Positions 1 to 8,135 of a stretch of DNA of 64,000 nt are shown here, in pieces; the first letter of the stretch is position 1; each line of letters begins with the position of its first letter. This DNA is from JAYPUA01 sp038133845 (GTDB taxonomy: Bacteria > SAR324 > NAC60-12), in contig JAYPUA010000004.1 in the NCBI GenBank assembly GCA_038133845.1, forward strand, positions 80,890 to 144,889, in the 5' to 3' direction. Made by a program: the position numbers and the translations under genes. The notes below the pieces were generated by a model. The model saw nothing but the letters and a program-made list of their open reading frames with translations, was not told where the DNA came from and made no database searches.

Positions 1-2
1 TG

Positions 3-812
3 CTGGGAGCACGCAGTTTTGGCACCCTGGATCTTCCAATCCTGCAGGCCGCTCAGGTCGTTGAATACCTCCACACAGCCACCTTGCTGCATGACGACGT
101 AGTGGATGGAGCCGACATGCGCCGCTCGCAGCAGGCAGCTCGGACGATCTGGGGCAACGAGGCGAGCGTGCTGGTCGGCGACTATCTGCTGGCCTTGGCG
201 TTTCGCATGCTGACCGGGCTCCGGAATCCTGAGGTGCTGCAGCTCATGTCTCACACTACCCGGCTGATGGCCCGTGGAGAGCTCCTTCAACTGACTCGCA
301 GCTACCGTCAGCATGACCTGCAGGAGTACCTGGATATCATCCACTACAAAACTGCCAGCCTGTTTGGTGCAGCCGCCCGCATGGGCGCCCTGCTCAACGG
401 TGCCGGGACGGCACAGGCGGACGCGTTGTTCAACTACGGCGTTGCCTTGGGGATGGCCTTTCAGATGGTGGATGATGCGCTGGACTACTCTGAGGAATTG
501 AACATCGGCAAGCCAATCGGGACGGATCTGCAGGAGCGGAAGATCACGCTGCCCCTCAGTCACCTGATGGAACACGCCAGCCCTGCCGAGCGCAAGGAGT
601 TGGAGCAGATTCTGGAACTTCCGGAAATCGGCCAGCTTGAGATCCGCAAGGTCGCTGCCTGGATGCGACAGCATGGCTCCATCGAGCACACCCTGGAATC
701 TGCACGGAACTATGTTCTCCAGGCGCAAGCGGAGTTGAGTGTGCTTCCAGATGAAGGCACCCGTACCCTGCTCCACGAAATCGCCGACTACGTCGTGCGC
801 CGCACTTTCTGA
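3..812 (+). CDS. ispB: polyprenyl diphosphate synthase (octaprenyl-type), 5' truncated
   Basis: All-trans polyprenyl diphosphate synthase. It elongates an allylic diphosphate with isopentenyl diphosphate to make the side chain of quinones. The reading frame is open from the window edge, so the N-terminus is missing; 269 residues are visible. Both aspartate-rich motifs are present: DDVVD at visible residues 31-35, followed by RR, and DDALD at 157-161 after GMAFQMV. The GKPIGTDL...KITLPL stretch that follows is typical of the family. The stop lies 18 bases from the stop of the convergent response regulator. The choice of IspB over a geranylgeranyl or solanesyl synthase is by resemblance; chain length cannot be read from the sequence. 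Confidence 0.88.
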   Translation: MGARSFGTLDLPILQAAQVVEYLHTATLLHDDVVDGADMRRSQQAARTIWGNEASVLVGDYLLALAFRMLTGLRNPEVLQLMSHTTRLMARGELLQLTRSYRQHDLQEYLDIIHYKTASLFGAAARMGALLNGAGTAQADALFNYGVALGMAFQMVDDALDYSEELNIGKPIGTDLQERKITLPLSHLMEHASPAERKELEQILELPEIGQLEIRKVAAWMRQHGSIEHTLESARNYVLQAQAELSVLPDEGTRTLLHEIADYVVRRTF

Positions 813-830
813 AAGAGAGTCTCCCGGAGT

Positions 831-1292
831 TCAGGACTCTTCGGAGGACTCCAGCGACTCCATCTCCTGAAGCTTGGCCGCATGGCGCTTGTAAAGCGTG
901 CTCCAGCGCTCCGCTCTGCGAGAGGCCTCACTCAGCGAAGTCACCACATCCTCAATGGCCAACGGCTTCTCAAAGAAGTCGTAAGCCCCACCCCGCATGC
1001 ACTGGATCACGCTTGGAAGCGTGGAGTGTGCCGTCATCACGTAGATCTGCATCAAGGAGTTCATCTCCTTGATCTGCTGCATCAACTCGATTCCAGTCAT
1101 CTCCTCCATCATCAAGTCGGTGATTACCACGTGGAAGAAGCTGCGTTGCAGGGTGCGCAGGGCCTCTTCGGCGCTGCGAGCCGTGCTGACGTGATAGCCG
1201 AGTTTGCTCAGAGTGCGCTGGAGCACCATGCGGATGTTCTCGTCATCATCCACGACGAGAACGTTGAGGGTCGAAGAGGGGGTCATTGACAT
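831..1292 (-). CDS. single-domain response regulator
   Basis: A 153-residue receiver-domain protein. It has the acidic pocket D15-D16-D17, the phosphoacceptor D59 (in ITDLMM), the switch Thr in MTAH and the conserved Lys in FFEKPL. About 30 charged residues follow the receiver, with no DNA-binding or enzymatic output domain. It therefore probably works as a stand-alone phosphorelay or CheY-like shuttle, or through protein contacts. No histidine kinase is adjacent. It lies on the same strand as the trpC-like gene and fliG; a link to motility is possible but not shown. Confidence 0.85.
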   Translation of the reverse strand: MSMTPSSTLNVLVVDDDENIRMVLQRTLSKLGYHVSTARSAEEALRTLQRSFFHVVITDLMMEEMTGIELMQQIKEMNSLMQIYVMTAHSTLPSVIQCMRGGAYDFFEKPLAIEDVVTSLSEASRRAERWSTLYKRHAAKLQEMESLESSEES

Positions 1293-1360
1293 GAGGCACG
1301 GATGAGTTCAAGTTGAACAAAACAAGGGTTTTCCCCGTGGGGAAAAGTTTCCGGACTCGG

Positions 1361-2194
1361 TCAGAATTTTCCGCTCCGGAGGGTCTTGAGGAAGAGCACG
1401 CGATCCGGAGCGCTCATGGCCGAGTTGCCGATCAGGGCCGCATCGCACGGCACTTGTCTGAGAGTTCCCAAGTGTTCCGCGGTGCTGATGCAACTGGCGC
1501 TGATCAGAACTCTTTCGGGTTGCGACTTCCATGCCTGCAACTCCGGAAAGCGCCTCCACCAGTCCACAGTGGTGTCCACACTCCCCAAATGATAGGTCGA
1601 TCCGGGCTCTTCCGGAAGCGAGGCAATCGGTCGGTTGTTGATCATCAGCACCTCCGGGTTGGCTTCCAGAGCACGGGGCAGCTCTTCTTCCAGCGAACAC
1701 TCCACCACCGCGTCCAGCCCCAGCTCCCGGGTCTGTTCCAAGATGCCCTGCAGTTCCGGAAGCGTGAAGTAATACACCAGGATCAGCGCGGCGCTGGCAC
1801 CTCGGAGCTTCCCCTGAAGCAGTTGGTAGGGGTGGACAATGAACTCCTTGTGCAGCAACGGCAAGGCCGTGGAGTTTCTCGCCTGCTCCAAGGTCTCCAG
1901 CGATCCCCCGAAGTAGTGCTCATCCGTGAGCACGGAGATCGCGTGCGCTCCTCCGGCCTCATAGTCTTCAAGGACCGCCTGCAGGTCTAGTGTCTCCACA
2001 TTGCGACGTCCGGGAGCCTGAGCCTTGACCTCCGTGATCAGAGAGATCCCGGGAGCCTGAAGTCCCCGGGAAAAGGAGGCGCGGGGGGCGAGTCCCGAGA
2101 GTCGCGCGCGCAGTTCGGATTCGGGAGCATGACGCTGAGCGGCCTCGACCTCTTGCATCTTGAGGTCGCGCATTTTGTCTAAAAAGGTTCGCAT
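1361..2194 (-). CDS. trpC: divergent indole-3-glycerol-phosphate synthase (TrpC-like)
   Basis: A 277-residue (beta-alpha)8 protein whose best fit is indole-3-glycerol-phosphate synthase of tryptophan synthesis. Conserved family pieces: EVK near residue 55 (first catalytic Glu and Lys), ISVLTDEHYFGGS, HKEF (the general-acid Lys), VECS (Glu) and INNR (Asn). Departures: the usual SPS(K/R)G after EVK reads QAPGRR. The SESGI motif, which carries a catalytic Glu (E210 in the Sulfolobus enzyme), reads SASCI, so that Glu is Ala. GS/EALM reads GNSAM. No other trp gene is nearby. It may be a weak IGPS or a paralog with a new role. No clear ribosome-binding site precedes the ATG. Confidence 0.72.
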   Translation of the reverse strand: MRTFLDKMRDLKMQEVEAAQRHAPESELRARLSGLAPRASFSRGLQAPGISLITEVKAQAPGRRNVETLDLQAVLEDYEAGGAHAISVLTDEHYFGGSLETLEQARNSTALPLLHKEFIVHPYQLLQGKLRGASAALILVYYFTLPELQGILEQTRELGLDAVVECSLEEELPRALEANPEVLMINNRPIASLPEEPGSTYHLGSVDTTVDWWRRFPELQAWKSQPERVLISASCISTAEHLGTLRQVPCDAALIGNSAMSAPDRVLFLKTLRSGKF

Positions 2195-2293
2195 GAGACT
2201 GGGAGTTCAGGGACAGGGTGAGCAGGCCGAAGCCTGCTCTTGTCGATGGAGATGTGGGCTGAGAGCGAAGGGAGTGTGCTCTGGACAGAAGGA

Positions 2294-3304
2294 TCAGACG
2301 ACGTCTGCGCCACCGGCACCCGCGATGACGATCTTGCCCTCCTCCTCGAGCTTCTTGACCACCTTGATGATCTTCTGCTGAGCAGCCTCCACATCGGAGA
2401 CCTTGACGGGGCCAAGGTTCTCCAGGTCGTCTCGGACCATCTCCGCGGCGCGGGAGGACATCGAACTGAAGATCAGTTCGCGGATGGCATCGCTGGCGGT
2501 CTTCAGGGCAAGGACCATGTCGGCCTGATCGACATCCTTGAGGACCGTCTGCATCTGCTTGGAGTCGATGAGTGCCAGATCTTCGAAGGTGAACATCAGC
2601 TCGCGGATGGACTCGGCGAGGTCCGGATTCGACTCCTCGATGGTCGCCAGAATCCGGGTCTCGGTCGCCTTGTCGACCGCGTTGAGGATCTCGGCCACAG
2701 GGCCCACCCCACCGACCTTGGTGACCATGCTTCCGGCCGCCTTCATCTCCTCGTAGAGGACCTCGTTCATCTCGGAGACCACTCCCGGAGGGATGCTCTC
2801 GAGGGTGGCCATCCGATACATCACGTCTGCCTGCACGTTCTCCGGGAGCGAGCGCAGAACCGTTGCGGCCTGATCAATGTTGGTCAAGTAGGAGATGATG
2901 AGCGCGATCGTCTGCGGGTGCTCTCCACGGATGTAGTTGGAGATCATCACCGGGTCCACATAGCGGAGGGCATCAAGCCCACCCTCTTCATGCCCGGAGC
3001 GCAGGTTGCCTTCCAACTCCTTGGCCTTGTCCGGACCGAGTGCCTTGGTGAGGGCGTTCTTGACGAAGTCCGGGGTGGCGTTGATGTTGACCCCTTCCTC
3101 CTGCATCACGGAGTTGCGGTAGAATTCTTCGAGGACAATGTCCAGCTCCTCCGGTGCAACGTCCGTGAAGCGGGTCATGTAGTAGCCGACCTGCTGAATT
3201 TCAGACTCATCGAGGTTCTTCATCACTTCTGCAGCACCTTCTTCACCAAGGGCCAGCAGCAGGATGGCGGCCTTTTTGGGGCCTGTCATTTTTCCAACGC
3301 TCAT
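2294..3304 (-). CDS. fliG: flagellar motor switch protein FliG
   Basis: FliG, 336 residues, the usual family length. It sits in the cytoplasmic switch complex, couples the MotA stator to FliM/FliN and so generates torque. Diagnostic motifs are EHPQ (residues 128-131, middle domain), the MFTFEDL linker at 237-243, and the charged C-terminal helix with KTASD. A ribosome-binding site (GGAAAGG) precedes the ATG. No fliF, fliH or other flagellar gene is adjacent: its neighbours are a trpC-like gene downstream and a 367-base gap plus a phasin-like gene upstream. It is either a relocated flagellar gene or an extra copy. Confidence 0.95.
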   Translation of the reverse strand: MSVGKMTGPKKAAILLLALGEEGAAEVMKNLDESEIQQVGYYMTRFTDVAPEELDIVLEEFYRNSVMQEEGVNINATPDFVKNALTKALGPDKAKELEGNLRSGHEEGGLDALRYVDPVMISNYIRGEHPQTIALIISYLTNIDQAATVLRSLPENVQADVMYRMATLESIPPGVVSEMNEVLYEEMKAAGSMVTKVGGVGPVAEILNAVDKATETRILATIEESNPDLAESIRELMFTFEDLALIDSKQMQTVLKDVDQADMVLALKTASDAIRELIFSSMSSRAAEMVRDDLENLGPVKVSDVEAAQQKIIKVVKKLEEEGKIVIAGAGGADVV

Positions 3305-3671
3305 GAGACCTTTCCCTTTCGATCAAACCACATCCGCATCCCGGACCGGCGGTCGTTGCCACAGTCAGCCTGGATCTCCTCCGGGAAGAGCTTTAGATCC
3401 ATTGTGCCATTGAGTCTTTCTAGATACACCAGTCTCCAACTAAATCACAAGGGTTTTGCTTTGCTCGAGCTTTTTGACTCTAAAGGGGGCACTCTCGCTA
3501 AAAGCACACATCCGGGAAGCCGTTATCGCAAAACTTTCCAGAAGGTCGGGTTTGGGGAGAAATTTTTTGCAGGAGAGGGGGAAGGAAGGCGAAAAACAAA
3601 GAGCCCCAACCGGAACAGGGGGGGAATCCGATTGGAGCTCCAAAAAAACGGGTCTGCTTGTTCTGGGCTGC
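3305..3671. other. intergenic region upstream of fliG
   Basis: A 367-base non-coding stretch between the phasin-like gene and fliG, both on the minus strand. It holds a clear intrinsic terminator for the phasin-like gene (3591-3640) and must hold the fliG promoter. No convincing -35/-10 pair stands out. The short reading frames here have no recognisable content. Confidence 0.5.
3591..3640 (-). terminator. intrinsic terminator after the phasin-like gene
   Basis: Read on the minus strand, GAGCTCCAATCGG (3640-3628) pairs over 13 bp, with two G-U pairs, with CCGGTTGGGGCTC (3613-3601) around a 14-base loop. It is followed by TTTGTTTTTC. This is a textbook Rho-independent terminator about 30 bases past the stop of the 103-residue gene. 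Confidence 0.85.
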
Positions 3672-3983
3672 TTACAGAGCAGGAACCATGGACTCAGCAG
3701 CGTTCATCCAGTCGTTGGTCTGCTTGCGCATTTCCTGGGAGACCTTGCGCATTTGAGCGTAGCCATCGACCACAAACTTCAGTTGGGCGGGTTTGGCATC
3801 CATGACCATGCCGGTCACGGGCATTTTTTCCATCATCGGCATCTTGGCGATCATGCCGAAGGTCTGCTCAATGGCCTGCTTCTGCAGGTTCTCCATCTCG
3901 TTCAGGCCTTTTTCATACTGGTCGCAGAAGTCGTTGTACGCTTTTTTGGCCGGGGTGATCATGCTTTCTTTTGCTACTGCCAT
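3672..3983 (-). CDS. small phasin-like protein
   Basis: A 103-residue, largely helical protein without signal peptide or membrane segment. It has a Met-rich centre (AKMPMMEKMPVTGMVMD) and amphipathic helices on either side. Size and composition resemble short phasin-family proteins that coat polyhydroxyalkanoate granules, but no diagnostic motif proves this. It is monocistronic: it has its own terminator (3591-3640) and an AT-rich promoter region upstream. GGAG lies 6 bases before the ATG. The AT-rich upstream region and strong terminator suggest an abundant product. Confidence 0.6.
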   Translation of the reverse strand: MAVAKESMITPAKKAYNDFCDQYEKGLNEMENLQKQAIEQTFGMIAKMPMMEKMPVTGMVMDAKPAQLKFVVDGYAQMRKVSQEMRKQTNDWMNAAESMVPAL

Positions 3984-4039
3984 CGGGGCTCCATGAGGGA
4001 GTGGGTTGAGGAGTGATGCTCTCCGTGAGCAACTATCGT

Positions 4040-4075
4040 GAATCCTAGGATAACAGTACTTTTATTTTTTGCAAC
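4040..4075 (-). promoter_or_regulatory. possible promoter of the phasin-like gene
   Basis: Read on the minus strand, the AT-rich stretch upstream of the small gene contains TTGCAA, 16 bases, then TATCCT, an acceptable -35/-10 pair. A second TTGCAA lies 12 bases further upstream. TTGCAA is itself palindromic, so the pair could also be an operator. Weak evidence. Confidence 0.35.
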
Positions 4076-4212
4076 TAAAATTGCAAATTTTTTCAAAAAA
4101 ATCTAAAACCGCCAAGAATGGGCCTTCTCGGTAATGTTGCGAATGGCTTGAGGACTCCAGTCTGTCACAATTTCGCACGCCACTTGCCCTGAAGAACCTT
4201 TGCAAGGAGTCC

Positions 4213-5601
4213 ATGCCTGCTCTACCACGGATCACTCACGAACTGATTCAGCGCTACAACCGCCCTGGTCCCCGCTACACCAGCTACCCGACGGTGCCGG
4301 TTTGGCAGGAGGGGTGGTTTGAGCCGGAATACCGCGTGGCCTTGGCGGAAGAGGGGCAGCGCTCTCGACCTGTTGCCCTGTACCTGCACCTGCCGTTTTG
4401 TCGCCAGCTTTGCACCTTTTGCGGGTGCAACCGCTTTGTGACCAACGATGCGACGCTGGTGGAGCGCTACCTGAGCGCGTTGATGAAGGAGGTCGAGGCC
4501 GTTGCTCAGGCGCTGGGAACCCGTCGACAGGCCGCCCAGGTGCACTGGGGAGGAGGCACTCCGACCTACCTGAACGTGGACCAGCTCTCCCGCGTGGCCC
4601 AAAGCATCCGGGAGCACTTTGATCCGATGGGCGGCGAAGAGTGGGCCGTCGAGGTGCACCCCCGGGTCACCACGCGAGAGCAGCTTGAGGCGTTGCACCA
4701 GCTTGGATTCCGCCGCCTGAGCTTTGGGGTTCAGGATGTGGACCCGCAGGTACAAAAGGCGATCAATCGCTACCAGACACTGGAGCAGACGTGGGAGGCG
4801 TACCAAACAGCCCGTGAGTTGGGGTTTTCCAGCATCAACCTCGACCTGGTCTACGGGCTCCCCCTGCAAAACCGCAGACGCTTTCGCAAAACCCTGCTGG
4901 AAGTCTCCAGGATGCGTCCGGATCGGCTGGCAATCTATAGCTTTGCCCACCTGCCCTGGATGTTTAAGGCCCACGAGCGCGCACTGCGTGAGGAAGACCT
5001 GCCCTCTCCGGAGGAGAAGGTCGGGATCTATCTGGACACGATCCAGCACTTCCTGGACGACGGCTACGAGATGATCGGCATGGACCATTACGCCTTGCCA
5101 GACGACGACCTTGCGCGAGCGCGTGACCAGCACACCCTGCACCGTAACTTCATGGGCTACACCCCTCTGCATGGCCTGGCTCAGATTGGACTCGGAGTGT
5201 CCGCAATCTCCGACTTCGGAAACAGCTTCTGGCAGAACCCCAAGGAACTCCCCGACTACCTGGAAATGATGGAGGCCGGAAAGCTGGAGCCGCGGCGAGG
5301 GATGCTTTTGGATGAGGAGGACCGCATGAGACGGGAGGTAATTGAGGAGCTGATGTGTCAGGGAGAGCTGGATCTGACCAGACTGGAACAGGCGCATCGG
5401 CAACACTTTGGCACGGCGCTGTCCAAGGCCGCGCCTCGGCTCCGGCAGTTGGAGAACGAGGGGCTGTTGGTACTGGGGGCCGAGCGCCTGAGCCTGACCC
5501 CGCTGGGAAGAATGTTTGTCCGGAATGTGGCAATGACCTTTGACCGCTACCTCCCGGAGAGCCCTTCTTCCTCAAATCCCCAATTCTCCCAGACCGTCTG
5601 A
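4213..5601 (+). CDS. hemN: oxygen-independent coproporphyrinogen III oxidase
   Basis: A radical-SAM enzyme that decarboxylates coproporphyrinogen III to protoporphyrinogen IX without oxygen in heme synthesis; 462 residues. The radical-SAM cluster motif CX3CX2C is at C63, C67 and C70, followed by GC as in authentic HemN (PFCRQLCTFCGCN). GGGTPTYL, the SAM-binding segment, is at about 113-120. A C-terminal HemN domain follows. The authentic HemN motif, rather than the shorter HemW type, supports real CPO activity. AAGGAG lies just before the ATG. It stands alone, with non-coding DNA on both sides. It suggests heme can be made under low oxygen. Confidence 0.94.
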   Translation: MPALPRITHELIQRYNRPGPRYTSYPTVPVWQEGWFEPEYRVALAEEGQRSRPVALYLHLPFCRQLCTFCGCNRFVTNDATLVERYLSALMKEVEAVAQALGTRRQAAQVHWGGGTPTYLNVDQLSRVAQSIREHFDPMGGEEWAVEVHPRVTTREQLEALHQLGFRRLSFGVQDVDPQVQKAINRYQTLEQTWEAYQTARELGFSSINLDLVYGLPLQNRRRFRKTLLEVSRMRPDRLAIYSFAHLPWMFKAHERALREEDLPSPEEKVGIYLDTIQHFLDDGYEMIGMDHYALPDDDLARARDQHTLHRNFMGYTPLHGLAQIGLGVSAISDFGNSFWQNPKELPDYLEMMEAGKLEPRRGMLLDEEDRMRREVIEELMCQGELDLTRLEQAHRQHFGTALSKAAPRLRQLENEGLLVLGAERLSLTPLGRMFVRNVAMTFDRYLPESPSSSNPQFSQTV

Positions 5602-5830
5602 GCCCCTCGGAGGCTCCCCTCAAGCCTCCTGCACGCAGTTCCAGAGCACTCCCCAGTTCCTCGGAAAAGCGCTCTGCGGGCGAACGTGCCTCAGGCCAGG
5701 CTGCCTGCCTCCAGCTGACCCAATCCAAGCTCCTGGAGCCCAAGTCTCTCTCCCGATGAAATGACTTGCATCCCGTTCACGTTGGGTTTCAGATGACACT
5801 CCTCTTCGCCCCCCTTCCACGGAAGAAGTC

Positions 5831-6961
5831 ATGCCACGTGAAACCCTGCACCCGCTTCGCCTCTCCGCACCGGGAACCGAGCGTCACCTCCGGGTCTTGG
5901 AATTCGGTCCTCCGTCCGGACGTCCTCTGGTGTACATTCAGGCCTCGATCCATGCCGATGAGATCCCGGCCCTGGCGTTGGCACATCGGCTGGAGCAACA
6001 ACTGACCGAACTCGAAGCTCAGGAGCAGATCACCGGACGGGTCCGCCTGGTTCCGGTGGCTAACCCTGTCGGGCTGGATCAGGTGCTGCTGGGACGCCAT
6101 CAGGGGCGCTTTGAGTTCTCCGGAGGCGTCAACTTCAACCGGAACTACCCGGAGTTGGGGAGCGCGCTGTGCGAGCGCCTCCAGGGAAAGCTCTCCTCCG
6201 ACGCCGAATCCAACACGGAGATGATCCGAGCACAGCTCCGGGCTCTGCTGCAGGAGAGCCCTCCTCAGAGTGCGGACCAGGAGCACAAGCGCATTCTGTT
6301 TGAGCAGGCGCTGGATGCAGACATGATCCTGGACCTGCACTGTGATGATGAGGCCTTGCTTCACCTCTACACCAGCTCTTCCGGATGGGAGCATTTTTCC
6401 ACTCTGGCCGAGAGGATGCGCATCGCCGTGGTGATGCTGGCAGACGACTCCGGCGGTGCCAGCTTCGACGAGGCCCTGCCAGGCATCTGGACGACGCTGC
6501 AGCGCACCTTCCCGGATGTCCCCATCCCGGCAGCCACGGTCGGATGCACTATTGAACTGCGCGGCGAGAACGACGTTGAGGAGTCGCTGATTCATCAGGA
6601 TTCCGAAGCCTTGTTGGAGAGTCTCCGAGACTGGAACGTACTGAAAGGACCTTCCGTGCCACTCGCTCCGACTCCCCCCAAAGTGGTCCCGCTTGAAGCC
6701 GTGGACTTCCCTCCGGCTCCGGTAGGAGGTGTGGTGCTCTGGAAGAAACCACTCGGCTCCGAGGTGAAGCAGGGAGAGCTGCTGGCCGAGATCTGGGTTC
6801 CGGGAAAGGCGCTGTCCGCCCCCGTTCCCATCCACGCAAGGTGCGACGGGTTGCTGTTCGTCCGGGCCAAGCATCGCTACGTTCTCGCCGGAAAGAGTCT
6901 GGGGAAGGTCTGCGGCTCAGAGCCCCTCCCGTGGCGCAAGGGCTATCTGCTCAATGCCTGA
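5831..6961 (+). CDS. succinylglutamate desuccinylase/aspartoacylase family metallohydrolase
   Basis: A 376-residue zinc-dependent amidohydrolase of the AstE/AspA (M14-like) family. Zinc ligands are visible as H41 and E44 (in ASIHADE) and H170 (in LDLHCDDE). NFNRNYPE supplies substrate-binding Asn/Arg, and IELRGEND carries the probable catalytic Glu. After residue 290 comes a biotinyl/lipoyl-like beta domain (VLWKKPLGSEVKQGELLAEI), as in many family members. The family removes acyl groups from amino acids or related amides; the substrate here is unknown. No arginine-degradation genes are nearby. It is probably monocistronic. Confidence 0.82.
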   Translation: MPRETLHPLRLSAPGTERHLRVLEFGPPSGRPLVYIQASIHADEIPALALAHRLEQQLTELEAQEQITGRVRLVPVANPVGLDQVLLGRHQGRFEFSGGVNFNRNYPELGSALCERLQGKLSSDAESNTEMIRAQLRALLQESPPQSADQEHKRILFEQALDADMILDLHCDDEALLHLYTSSSGWEHFSTLAERMRIAVVMLADDSGGASFDEALPGIWTTLQRTFPDVPIPAATVGCTIELRGENDVEESLIHQDSEALLESLRDWNVLKGPSVPLAPTPPKVVPLEAVDFPPAPVGGVVLWKKPLGSEVKQGELLAEIWVPGKALSAPVPIHARCDGLLFVRAKHRYVLAGKSLGKVCGSEPLPWRKGYLLNA

Positions 6962-7083
6962 CGCCCCAAGCGTCGCCGCTCCGGAAACGTCCCCCAGAAC
7001 GCGGCGGGAGCACCTGCTGAGCCTCCTGAACGCACCTCTCCCTGCGAAAAACGCTGCCCCTCCTGCAGCGCCACTGGGCGTGC

Positions 7084-7112
7084 TTGACAAACTTGAGGCA
7101 AACTTCTAACTT
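7084..7112 (+). promoter_or_regulatory. promoter of the sugar ABC operon
   Basis: Perfect -35 TTGACA (7084-7089), a 17-base spacer, and a poor -10 TAACTT (7107-7112), about 90 bases before the ATG of the binding protein. A strong -35 with a weak -10 would fit an activated promoter. Confidence 0.45.
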
Positions 7113-7202
7113 TGTCTGTCCGCAAAGGTCTGTCATCAGACAATTGCGTGAATCTGGCCCACCATGGAATAATGGATGAACCCTTCTACACAGAGGAACC
7201 AA

Positions 7203-8120
7203 ATGTCTCGAATTTTACTTTTCCTGTTCAGCACCGGGATCAGCTTGCTCCTGAGCACTTCGGGCTTTGCACAATCGAAAACGGTTGCCGTGCTGACCCC
7301 TTTCCTGTCGCAACCGGGAACTCAGTTGATGGTGGAATCGTTTGAGAAGGCGGCTCAGGCGAAAGGCTGGGAAGTGGATGTGATCGATACCTCCGGAGAC
7401 GTGGCAGCCCTGATTGGCCGCATGGAGGATGTCGCCTTGCAGAAGGTCGATGCGATGGTCATCAACGTCGACCCCACTCAAATCCAGAATGGGCTTTTGG
7501 CCGCCAAGGAAGCAGGGATTCCTGTCTTTGGCATGGACTCCGGGGCCGATCCGCTGCTCACCGCAAACGTCACCAGCAACGGCTACGTGATGGCTGCGGA
7601 GACCGCGACCTTTGTCGTGGATCAACTCAACGGCAAGGGCAACGTGGTGATGTTCATCTTCGAGCCCTACCCTCCCGTGCAAAAGCGCGGAGCGATTGCC
7701 GAGGCGATCTTCAACAACGAGCCGGACCTGACCATCATGGAGAAGATCACCCCCAGCTTTGACCGAGGTCCGCTGGAAGGGGCCCGGAACGCGATGGAAG
7801 CCGTCCTGACCGCCAACCCGCAAAAAGGCAGCATTCAGGCGGTTTGGGCTGCTTGGGACGATCCTGCGCTTGGGGCGGAGCAGGCGATCCGGGATGCCGG
7901 GCGCGAGGACGAGGGAATTGTGATCGTGGGAATCGATGCCACCGAACAGGCCCGGGACCGAATCGCCGCTCGAGGGAACTTCAAGGCAACCGTGGCCCAG
8001 GACTTTTCCGGAATTGCTGGTACCGTCGCCAATACCATTGAGCAGTACCTCAAATCCGGATCGGTCTCCCGTTCTCAAATATACGTGAGCGCCAAGTTGG
8101 TTACGGCGGACGATTTGTGA
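7203..8120 (+). CDS. periplasmic sugar-binding protein of an ABC importer
   Basis: A 305-residue substrate-binding protein of the ribose/xylose/galactose type (Peripla_BP_4). A signal peptide of about 23 residues ends at FAQS. The fold signature follows: AVLTPFLSQPGTQ, then VDAMVINVDPTQIQNGLLAAKEAGIPV with the inter-lobe segment, VGIDAT and the C-terminal lobe. The start at 7203 is preferred over an in-frame ATG nine codons earlier, because AGAGGA lies just before it and the signal peptide then begins MSRIL. It is the first gene of binding protein - ATPase - permease - kinase. The sugar is unknown. Confidence 0.88.
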   Translation: MSRILLFLFSTGISLLLSTSGFAQSKTVAVLTPFLSQPGTQLMVESFEKAAQAKGWEVDVIDTSGDVAALIGRMEDVALQKVDAMVINVDPTQIQNGLLAAKEAGIPVFGMDSGADPLLTANVTSNGYVMAAETATFVVDQLNGKGNVVMFIFEPYPPVQKRGAIAEAIFNNEPDLTIMEKITPSFDRGPLEGARNAMEAVLTANPQKGSIQAVWAAWDDPALGAEQAIRDAGREDEGIVIVGIDATEQARDRIAARGNFKATVAQDFSGIAGTVANTIEQYLKSGSVSRSQIYVSAKLVTADDL

Positions 8121-8135
8121 TCCGTCTGTCCAGGT

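Noticed and set aside
2240..3805. 521-residue plus-strand reading frame opposite fliG
   Set aside because: It is antisense to a clear fliG, has no recognisable domain and a composition typical of a shadow frame.
5602..5830. possible small gene between hemN and the AstE-like gene
   Set aside because: Short frames there lack any recognisable content and a supported start.
7176..7202. nine-codon N-terminal extension of the sugar-binding protein
   Set aside because: AGAGGA and the signal peptide both point to the ATG at 7203.
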